Assembly: GCA_016929795.1 (NCBI GenBank)
Contig: JAFGIA010000074.1
Coordinates: 1 to 5,058 of the forward strand
From: Anaerolineae bacterium
Lineage (GTDB): Bacteria > Chloroflexota > Anaerolineae > JAAYZQ01
Length of the DNA: 5,058 nt
Reading direction: 5' to 3'
Positions 1 to 4,909 of the stretch are shown here, piece after piece. Under the pieces are notes generated by a model. The model was not told the origin of the DNA. It searched no databases and was given only the letters and a program-made list of their open reading frames with translations. A program made the position numbers and the translations under genes. Each line of letters opens with the position of its first letter. Position 1 is the first letter of the stretch.

Positions 1-67
1 TCACAGCAAAGGAAAAAAAGAGGGCAAACTTTTCAAAGGCGAGCCACAGAATCTCCCATCGCTTCAT
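1..67 (-). CDS. N-terminus of a probable membrane protein, cut by the window edge
   Basis: An open frame starts with ATG at 67 on the minus strand and runs off the left edge after 22 complete codons. It reads MKRWEILWLAFEKFALFF, then SFAV: a short basic start followed by an aromatic and aliphatic stretch, which suggests the beginning of a transmembrane segment or signal anchor. An AAGGA ribosome binding site lies 9 nt upstream (77-81). A perfect TTGACA-17-TATAAT promoter (103-131) points at it, placing transcription start about 30 nt before the ATG. Promoter, ribosome site, start codon and hydrophobic N-terminus together support a real gene despite the very short visible part. The function is not recognisable. 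It is transcribed divergently from the NLR-like gene, with 193 bp between the two start codons. Confidence 0.66.
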   Translation of the reverse strand, partial: MKRWEILWLAFEKFALFFSFAV

Positions 68-102
68 CGATCTCTTTCCTTTCTGTGTTAGCTACCTATT
101 TT

Positions 103-131
103 ATTATAACCGACAATCAAATATATGTCAA
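103..131 (-). promoter_or_regulatory. Consensus sigma70-type promoter for the leftward gene
   Basis: On the minus strand, TTGACA (131-126) and TATAAT (108-103) are separated by exactly 17 bp. Both hexamers match the housekeeping consensus perfectly. The predicted transcription start is near position 96, giving a leader of about 30 nt to the ATG at 67. The surrounding DNA is markedly more A/T-rich than the coding sequence, as expected of a strong promoter. Confidence 0.8.
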
Positions 132-147
132 TTCACCAAACACATTC

Positions 148-168
148 TCTCTGGCTTGACGCCAGAGA
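148..168. promoter_or_regulatory. Inverted repeat over the -35 box, putative operator
   Basis: A perfect 8-bp inverted repeat, TCTCTGGC (148-155) and GCCAGAGA (161-168), flanks the 5-bp centre TTGAC. That centre is the first five bases of the -35 hexamer of the NLR-like gene. A 21-bp dyad at this place is typical of an operator for a dimeric regulator that would block RNA polymerase. The symmetry is seen directly; the operator role is inferred. A transcript stem is unlikely, because the site lies upstream of the predicted start near 191. Confidence 0.55.
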
Positions 169-184
169 TCATCCATGTTATACT
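156..184 (+). promoter_or_regulatory. Extended -10 promoter of the NLR-like gene
   Basis: TTGACG (156-161) and TATACT (179-184) are separated by 17 bp, and a TG one base before the -10 hexamer (176-177) makes it an extended -10 element. The predicted transcription start is near 191, leaving a leader of about 70 nt before the ATG at 261. The -35 hexamer overlaps a perfect inverted repeat (148-168). The -35 boxes of this promoter and the divergent leftward promoter are only 24 bp apart, so a bound regulator could affect both. Confidence 0.75.
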
Positions 185-248
185 CGGTTTGTCGCCATTT
201 TGGACGTTTCGACGCATGCTCGACTTGTCTTCGATCGGCCTGGCTGTG

Positions 249-257
249 AAGGAGGAA
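249..257 (+). promoter_or_regulatory. Ribosome binding site fixing the NLR-like start
   Basis: AAGGAGGAA lies just before the ATG at 261, with about 5 nt between the AGGAGG core and the start codon. No comparable site precedes the upstream in-frame TTG at 156 or ATG at 216, and the TTG falls inside the -35 box. This decides the start at 261. Confidence 0.85.
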
Positions 258-260
258 GGT

Positions 261-2738
261 ATGGCACCGCACGGCGTGGCTCTGAGCACAGACAACAGTT
301 CCTGGGTTAACCCGGACTGTGCCCCTGTGGCAGTGGTGCGGGCACTGATCGAGGCAGCCTTTACCCCCCAAACCCTGCGCCGCTTTTGCGCCGACCGGCC
401 CGCGTTCCGGCCGGTTCTCAACCGCCTCGGCGTGAACGAGGGGTTGGTCGATTCGGTCGACCGCTTGCTCGACTACTGTGGGGAGTACCTGCTGTGGGAA
501 ACGCTCCTGGAAGAGGTCGCCGCCCACAATCCACAGCAGTACGCCCGGTTTGAGCCGCGGCTGCGCGCGGTGGATGAGGCCGGACCGGGCACGCCGTCAG
601 TTTCCCTACGCCCCGGCACTCCCTTTCAGGCACCGGCCGCCGTGTCCTGTTTCGTGGGTCGCGGTTCCGAGATAACGACCTTGTGCAGTGCGATTGCCGC
701 CGGCCAGGAGCCCAGCCGCTTCTGCATCACGGGTATGGGCGGGATCGGCAAGACGGCGCTCGCCATCCACCTGGCGCACGGTCTACGCACCTCTTTCGCC
801 GACGGCGTGCTCTGGGCGAACGTCGCCCACAGCGAGCCGCTGGCCATCCTCGATAGCTGGGCGCGGGCCTATGGACACGATTTCGGCAGCCTGCCCGACC
901 TGTACAGCAGGGCCGCAGCGCTGCGCGGCGTACTGGCAGCCAGGCAAGTGCTGGTGGTGCTCGACGACGTCCCCACTGCCGACACTGTGCGTCCACTGCT
1001 GCCGGGCGGCCCGCGCTGTGTCACGCTGATTACCACCCGAAACGCCGAACTCGCAGCGGCCCTCGACGCCGTCGAGTGCAGGTTATCCACACTCCAGCCC
1101 ACTGAGAGCCGGCAGCTCCTGGAGCAGATCGTGGGCCAGGAGCGGCTCGCCGGCGCCAGGGAAGAGGGCGATCAGATCGCCGAGCTGCTCGGTCACCTGC
1201 CGCTGGCGGTCCACATCGCCGCGCATCGCCTGGCCCTGCACCGCCGCTGGCGCCCTGCCGACCTTGTCAGCCGCCTCAGAGACGAAACGACCCGCCTCGA
1301 CGAGCTGAAACTGAGCGACAAGGAGGTGCGTGCCTCCTTCTCCCTGAGCTGGGAAGATCTGAGCGAGCCGCTCCGCCGCAGCTTTGCCCTGCAAGCCCTG
1401 TTCGACGGCAGGGCCTTTTTGCTGCCCGCCTTTGCGGCGCTGGCCGGGCTCGACACGTGGTCGGCCGAAGATCACCTCTACGCCCTCATCGCCCGGTCGC
1501 TGTTGGTCGAGGAGGAGCAAGGCTCGTTTCGGCAGCACCCGCTCCTGGCCGCGTTTGCGGGCGAGATGCTGGGCGACGACGAGGCGGCCGAGGAGCGCTA
1601 CGTGCGCTACTACCTCGGGCTGGCAGCCGCCGGTGGGCACGACTATGAAACCCTCGACCTGGAATGGGATAACCTGGGGGTGGCGGCGCGCCTCGCTTTC
1701 AGTCGCGGCTGGTGGCAGGCCGTGATCGACTATGCCGCGCTAATGGCTGATGCGTGGTTCACCCGCGGCCATTTTTCTGAAGCGCGGCAGGCATGCGATT
1801 TGGCGTGCCAGGCCACCGAGCGGCTGGGTGACCAGCGCGCCCGGATGGCCAACCTGAACCGCTGGGGACGGGCGTGCATCGAGCAGTGCGACTATGCCGA
1901 GGCCACGGAGCATCTGTCGGTCGCGCTCGACATCGGCCGCAGCCTGGAGGATCGAGCGGGCATGGCTGAGGCACTGACCGGGCTGGGGCGCATAGCCCTC
2001 GAACAGTCCGAGTTCGAGGCGGCCCTGCCACTCCTTACCGAGAGTCGCGCGCTGCGCGAGCAGATGGGGGACGGTGCCGGGGTGGCTCACGTTCTGTTCT
2101 TTATGAGCACCATTCGTTATTATCGCCAGGATTTCGCCGCGGCCGAAGAAATGGCCATCCAGGCGTTAGCGCTGGCGCAGAAAGCCGGCGACGGGGTGGC
2201 AACAATTCACTGCCTGGGACTGCTCGCCGATATTGTGTGCCAGGTGGGCGATGGCGCGCGGGCCGAACGCTATATCCGGCACGGGCTGGAATTGGCCGAT
2301 CGTCTCCAGGAACAAGGGGAACGGGCCATACTGCTGAGGCAGTTGGCGCGCGTCTACCTCGACAGCGACAACCTGCCGGCTGCCCGCCAGGTTGCCATGC
2401 AAAGTCTGGCCGCCATCCGGCGCATGGGCGACCGCAAATCGGAAGCGCGAATCTTGTTCACCTTGACCAAGATCGATGCCGGTCTGGCCGACTATGGTGC
2501 CGCCCTGCACCACGCCGGCCGCAGCCTCGACCTGTGCCGCGAGCTGGACGACGCCTGGGGCAGTGTCTATGTGCTAAGCGATCTGGGGCAGGTCTATCAG
2601 GCGATGGGAGAGCCTGGCGAGGCGCGCAGGGCATGGCGGCAGGCGCTCGACATTGCCCGGCGCCTCGATCATCCCCTGGTCGACGTTTTGCACAGTTGCC
2701 TCGCCAGCGAGGCCAACCCGGCTACGGCCACCTGCTGA
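261..2738 (+). CDS. NLR-like STAND ATPase: EAD-like adaptor, NB-ARC, winged helix, TPR repeats
   Basis: This 825-residue protein is a predicted ATP-dependent signalling switch of the bacterial NLR/STAND class, cytosolic, with no signal peptide or membrane segment. Residues about 20-100 form a helical domain resembling the effector-associated (death-fold-like) adaptors, with the stretches LRRFCADRPAFRPVLNRLG and LLDYC and the ending NPQQYARFEP. The EAD subtype is uncertain. The NB-ARC core has a P-loop GMGGIGKT (158-165), Walker B VLVVLDDV (230-237), the sensor-like LITTRN (256-261) and GHLPLAV (311-317, the GLPL motif). A winged helix follows (about 355-430). At the MHD position it reads RQHPLL, keeping the histidine (H426) and replacing the aspartate with proline. 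Residues 486-805 are eight 40-residue TPR units, the probable ligand sensor. No catalytic effector domain is present, so by family logic it should recruit one in trans through the N-terminal adaptor. It has its own promoter and dyad, and it overlaps the convergent metallopeptidase gene by 17 bp. A non-defence regulatory role, as in some NB-ARC/TPR transcriptional regulators, is possible, but no DNA-binding domain is visible beyond the internal winged helix. Confidence 0.9.
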   Translation: MAPHGVALSTDNSSWVNPDCAPVAVVRALIEAAFTPQTLRRFCADRPAFRPVLNRLGVNEGLVDSVDRLLDYCGEYLLWETLLEEVAAHNPQQYARFEPRLRAVDEAGPGTPSVSLRPGTPFQAPAAVSCFVGRGSEITTLCSAIAAGQEPSRFCITGMGGIGKTALAIHLAHGLRTSFADGVLWANVAHSEPLAILDSWARAYGHDFGSLPDLYSRAAALRGVLAARQVLVVLDDVPTADTVRPLLPGGPRCVTLITTRNAELAAALDAVECRLSTLQPTESRQLLEQIVGQERLAGAREEGDQIAELLGHLPLAVHIAAHRLALHRRWRPADLVSRLRDETTRLDELKLSDKEVRASFSLSWEDLSEPLRRSFALQALFDGRAFLLPAFAALAGLDTWSAEDHLYALIARSLLVEEEQGSFRQHPLLAAFAGEMLGDDEAAEERYVRYYLGLAAAGGHDYETLDLEWDNLGVAARLAFSRGWWQAVIDYAALMADAWFTRGHFSEARQACDLACQATERLGDQRARMANLNRWGRACIEQCDYAEATEHLSVALDIGRSLEDRAGMAEALTGLGRIALEQSEFEAALPLLTESRALREQMGDGAGVAHVLFFMSTIRYYRQDFAAAEEMAIQALALAQKAGDGVATIHCLGLLADIVCQVGDGARAERYIRHGLELADRLQEQGERAILLRQLARVYLDSDNLPAARQVAMQSLAAIRRMGDRKSEARILFTLTKIDAGLADYGAALHHAGRSLDLCRELDDAWGSVYVLSDLGQVYQAMGEPGEARRAWRQALDIARRLDHPLVDVLHSCLASEANPATATC
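1716..2675 (+). repeat. Eight in-register 40-residue TPR units within the NLR-like gene
   Basis: Residues 486-805 divide into eight consecutive units of exactly 40 residues (120 bp) with no insertion or deletion. In this register position 11 is always small (A, G, S or T) and position 23 is alanine in all eight units. Position 20 is usually aromatic or a turn residue, and the units often end in GD, DD or a similar acidic turn. This is the long TPR variant common in NB-ARC and kinesin-light-chain-type proteins. The units are diverged in sequence, so this is an old solenoid and not a recent tandem duplication. The array probably forms the ligand-binding superhelix. Confidence 0.85.
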
Positions 2739-4173
2739 TCGGCATCTTTGTCGTCCAGCCGCCGGCCCACAACAGCCGTTCCCACTTGTCGTGCTCATCG
2801 CTGTCTGGCGTCACGTGCAAGAGCTCGTCGAGCGCCTCGCGCCATCGCCCTCTTGCCGCATGTCCGTTCGGCGCAGACCCTGTCGGCCACCTTGGCCAGG
2901 TAGCCGGAGGTGTGGTAAAGTCCAGTCTGTCCAGCCGTTCCTGGTACTGCACGGATAGCACTTCTACAACATCGTCTCCCCGGTGCAGCGCCACGGCCGA
3001 GATGTCATCACTCCACTGATCGCGGAATCGAAATCCGTTCAACAGCTCTACGGCGCGAACCGCTTCGTTCTGTACATCGTGTCGCTCTGCTTCCAGATCC
3101 TTCTCGGGCTCGGCCGGCCCTCGCCGGGTGTCCCGGTCCGGTGTCAGGTGAAGTGCCGAGAGCACTCGATCCAGCAGGCTGTTCTCCTCTTCCGCCGCGG
3201 ACGAGGAAACCTGTGGCTCGCTCAGGCGGCGCCAATGGTGTGACCAGCACTCGCGCAAAGCGGCACAGGCGTTGGGCCATTGGGTCGTGCAAGACAGTGC
3301 CTGCAATTGGGCCCAGGGGCGCACCACGGGCCGCGGATGCTCGCCATCGTCGTGCATCAACCCCGTTTTTGAGCTCTGGAGCTGCATGGTTTGCAGGCTG
3401 AGTGCCGCAACAGGGCCGGCAACCAGGCATGCATAGACGTCGGCGAATATCTCCTCCCGCCAATTCTTGAGAGTGCCCGGCACCCGTATCTGCTGCCTCT
3501 GAGCCAGCTCCTCCAGATGCTCTCGCACCATCTTGGTTCCACGGTTGGGCCTTGCGCGCCAATACACGTAATGCCCGATCTCGTGGGGAGTGGCCAACAA
3601 ATCGCAATCGACGCTCAGACTCGTGATCGGTACGCCAACCAGCGCTACGTTGGCATACGGGATGACCCGTATGTTGGCCGACTTTTGAAAGTAGGTGAGC
3701 GCTGTAGTGTCTTCCGGCAGCCAGCGGTCGGCACCTACTATCACGGGCTTGAGTGCGTGATAAGCCAGGGCATCCGCTTTTGCCAGTACATCGCCCCCCT
3801 CTTGATCGCCGGCACGCTTCATGCGCTGATTGCCCGCACGTGCAATCACGTTCAGGTCATTTCCGATCTGGTCAGTGATCACCCACAGCGCATAGTCGAC
3901 GGGATACTCGTCCTTCACATCCGTCGGTGCCTGATCCAAATAGTCCTTGTCAAACATCCGGAAAAGCTCCCCGCCAAAAGCCATGAGCGACTTGACCAGC
4001 TCGATCAATTCCATCTGGCGAGGAAATGATGTGGTCTGCTCATTACCATACGTTTCACGCCCGGGATGAATCGGCGATGCCGGCAGGCCACACTCCCAGC
4101 TCTCGATCATTGCGTCTGCGGCCTTTCTCAATGTGTCCATACGTTCATGCCATATTGCATTGGGCGTCGTCAC
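2722..4173 (-). CDS. Putative gluzincin-like zinc metallopeptidase, family unknown
   Basis: This 483-residue protein starts with GTG at 4173, chosen because AAGGAGG lies 5 nt upstream. HEIGH (197-201) is the HExxH zinc-binding and catalytic motif. About 40 residues later, WREEIFADVYA (238-248) contains E241-x-x-x-D245, the ExxxD pattern that supplies the third zinc ligand in gluzincins such as thermolysin. The N-terminal half, about 50-190, is mostly helical with an IRVIPYANVALVGVP strand region. GEHP (277-280) follows the catalytic part, and the C-terminal third ends with the tryptophan-rich WERLLWAGGWTTK. There is no signal peptide or membrane segment, so it should act in the cytoplasm. The substrate is unknown and I recognise no named family. 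Residues about 420-443 lack aliphatic residues and look frame-shifted (separate entry). The gene converges on the NLR-like gene with a 17-bp overlap and has its own strong promoter. Proteolysis is inferred from motifs only. Confidence 0.82.
   Translation of the reverse strand: MTTPNAIWHERMDTLRKAADAMIESWECGLPASPIHPGRETYGNEQTTSFPRQMELIELVKSLMAFGGELFRMFDKDYLDQAPTDVKDEYPVDYALWVITDQIGNDLNVIARAGNQRMKRAGDQEGGDVLAKADALAYHALKPVIVGADRWLPEDTTALTYFQKSANIRVIPYANVALVGVPITSLSVDCDLLATPHEIGHYVYWRARPNRGTKMVREHLEELAQRQQIRVPGTLKNWREEIFADVYACLVAGPVAALSLQTMQLQSSKTGLMHDDGEHPRPVVRPWAQLQALSCTTQWPNACAALRECWSHHWRRLSEPQVSSSAAEEENSLLDRVLSALHLTPDRDTRRGPAEPEKDLEAERHDVQNEAVRAVELLNGFRFRDQWSDDISAVALHRGDDVVEVLSVQYQERLDRLDFTTPPATWPRWPTGSAPNGHAARGRWREALDELLHVTPDSDEHDKWERLLWAGGWTTKMPISRWP
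2845..2917 (-). other. Segment of the metallopeptidase apparently read in a shifted frame
   Basis: In the annotated frame this segment (residues about 420-443) consists almost only of T, P, A, W, R, G, S, N and H, with no L, V, I or F, and 14 of 25 codons end in G or C. In the frame offset by two bases, 23 of the same number of codons end in G or C, and the translation reads HTSGYLAKVADRVCAERT, which looks like ordinary protein. On both sides the annotated frame is clearly the coding one (for example WREALDELLHVTPD after it). The simplest explanation is a lost base near the TTT at 2917-2919 and a gained base near 2845-2855. The two changes cancel and leave the gene open. Either real compensating mutations or sequencing error could produce this. 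Confidence 0.6.
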
Positions 4174-4178
4174 GAGTT

Positions 4179-4185
4179 CCTCCTT
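4179..4185 (-). promoter_or_regulatory. Ribosome binding site fixing the GTG start of the metallopeptidase
   Basis: AAGGAGG on the minus strand lies 5 nt before the GTG at 4173. This is a full match to the anti-Shine-Dalgarno sequence and supports the non-ATG start over the in-frame ATG at residue 12. The TAA stop of a short upstream open frame (4186-4184) overlaps the first bases of this site. Confidence 0.85.
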
Positions 4186-4259
4186 AAACCCAACGTCGGG
4201 GTCCTTTTGCTCGCACTATCTCTTCAAAACGTCGGTGCTGCTCCTGGGTTATCGAGATG

Positions 4260-4275
4260 GCACTGGTTGCAGTGC
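4260..4275 (-). promoter_or_regulatory. Hairpin in the metallopeptidase mRNA leader
   Basis: A perfect 6-bp inverted repeat, GCACTG and CAGTGC, encloses a 4-nt loop within the predicted untranslated leader of the metallopeptidase transcript (about 4316 to 4174). In the RNA, an upstream GCAGU (near 4298-4302) could instead pair with ACUGC inside this element, so two exclusive structures can be drawn. No U-tract follows, so it is not an intrinsic terminator. A regulatory role is speculative. Confidence 0.3.
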
Positions 4276-4322
4276 GAAACCGGTAGAACAATGCGTAACT
4301 GCCGTGGGCGAGAACACAAACT

Positions 4323-4350
4323 ATTATACCACCTTGCGTGCCGTTGTCAA
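4323..4350 (-). promoter_or_regulatory. Perfect-hexamer extended -10 promoter for the metallopeptidase gene
   Basis: On the minus strand TTGACA (4350-4345) and TATAAT (4328-4323) are separated by 16 bp, and TGG immediately precedes the -10 hexamer, making an extended -10. All twelve hexamer bases match consensus. Transcription should start near 4316, giving a leader of about 143 nt before the GTG, long enough to carry regulatory structure. Confidence 0.78.
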
Positions 4351-4406
4351 TACCGGCACAGCGGCGATTGCTCACCGTGCACCCTGCACCGTCCCACTTA
4401 TGTTCG

Positions 4407-4435
4407 TTGCGCGTCACCTCTTTTTATGATATACT
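4407..4435 (+). promoter_or_regulatory. Extended -10 promoter for the small membrane protein and GerW-like genes
   Basis: TTGCGC (4407-4412) and TATACT (4430-4435) are separated by 17 bp, with TG one base before the -10 hexamer (4427-4428). The -35 is weak, as is common when the -10 is extended. The predicted start is near 4442, about 40 nt before the ATG at 4484. It diverges from the metallopeptidase promoter, with 56 bp between the two -35 boxes. Confidence 0.62.
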
Positions 4436-4483
4436 TGCATTGCCTGTGCCGCGTCAAGGCCGCGCCAGGCTTGGGAGGCGTGG

Positions 4484-4831
4484 ATGAACTGTGACGACCG
4501 AGATGGCACGAACTCGACCCCCTGGCGAGTGGCAACCGTACGTGGTGAGCCCTACGACATCGCCGGCTACAACCTTACACCCGTCGCCCGGGTCTTGACC
4601 TACGCGGCAGGTCGGGGCACGCTGCGCGCCCGCTCGATGTCGGGTTGGGCTGCCGGCCTGGTGCACGTGAGGCCGGTTGCCGTCGTTGCCGAGCGCGATG
4701 GACGCACGCGGCGCATCGCGCTGGCGGGCCGGAACAGAGGCGCACTCGGCACCATGGTAGCTGCAGGCGCGATCATCACGCTCCTGTTGTGGGCCGTGCG
4801 CTTGCTGATCGACAGTGGGCGGCGGCAGTAG
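4484..4831 (+). CDS. Small single-span membrane protein upstream of a GerW-like gene
   Basis: This 115-residue protein starts at an ATG with GGGAGG 5 nt upstream (4473-4478). Residues 1-86 are polar and include GYNLTPVARVLTY (28-40) and VHVRPVAVVAERDGRTRRIAL (60-80, beta-rich in appearance). Residues about 87-109, GTMVAAGAIITLLLWAVRLLI, form one hydrophobic membrane segment, followed by a short basic tail (SGRRQ). With no N-terminal signal, and with arginines on both sides of the span, the protein is probably anchored by its C-terminus, and its orientation is unclear. I recognise no named family. It lies 78 bp upstream of the GerW-like gene on the same strand, with no terminator between, so the two probably form an operon. 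A shared envelope-associated role is inferred from that arrangement only. Confidence 0.78.
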   Translation: MNCDDRDGTNSTPWRVATVRGEPYDIAGYNLTPVARVLTYAAGRGTLRARSMSGWAAGLVHVRPVAVVAERDGRTRRIALAGRNRGALGTMVAAGAIITLLLWAVRLLIDSGRRQ

Positions 4832-4909
4832 CAGAGAACCGGCGTGGTGTAACTGGTGGGAGAGCGTCCGTGCAGGCTCGCCATCCGCTGAGAGAAGAGG
4901 AGAAGACGT

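Larger units (their letters stand above)
4174..4483. other. Divergent intergenic region between metallopeptidase and membrane-protein genes
   Basis: This 310-bp gene-free stretch is less G/C-rich than its flanks. It holds, from left to right, the metallopeptidase ribosome site, its long leader with a hairpin, its consensus promoter, a short spacer with a tandem TGCACC (4378-4383 and 4385-4390), and the rightward promoter. A short minus-strand open frame ends at 4184 but lacks a ribosome site and G/C-biased third positions, so no gene is called there. Confidence 0.65.

Noticed and set aside
156..260. Upstream extension of the NLR-like frame from the TTG at 156
   Set aside because: It starts on the -35 hexamer, has no ribosome site, and a strong one sits immediately before the ATG at 261.
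1083..1640. Long minus-strand open frame inside the NLR-like gene
   Set aside because: It lies wholly opposite a clear NB-ARC/winged-helix coding region, as expected of antisense frames in G/C-rich DNA; no promoter or ribosome site was seen.
2698..2713. GCCTCG-CCAG-CGAGGC hairpin near the end of the NLR-like gene as a terminator
   Set aside because: The stem is perfect but no T-tract follows on either strand, and it lies inside the coding sequence, so an intrinsic terminator is not supported.
2237..3019. 260-codon plus-strand frame across the end of the NLR-like gene and into the metallopeptidase
   Set aside because: R/P/G/S-rich composition typical of a shadow frame; it overlaps two better supported genes.
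3391..4029. 212-codon plus-strand frame opposite the metallopeptidase
   Set aside because: It is antisense to the HEIGH and ExxxD region, which is clearly coding on the other strand, and lacks a ribosome site.
4192..4235. Repeated AACGTCGG (4192-4199 and 4228-4235) in the metallopeptidase leader
   Set aside because: One 8-mer repeat in a region this size is expected by chance, and the positions fit no obvious operator layout.
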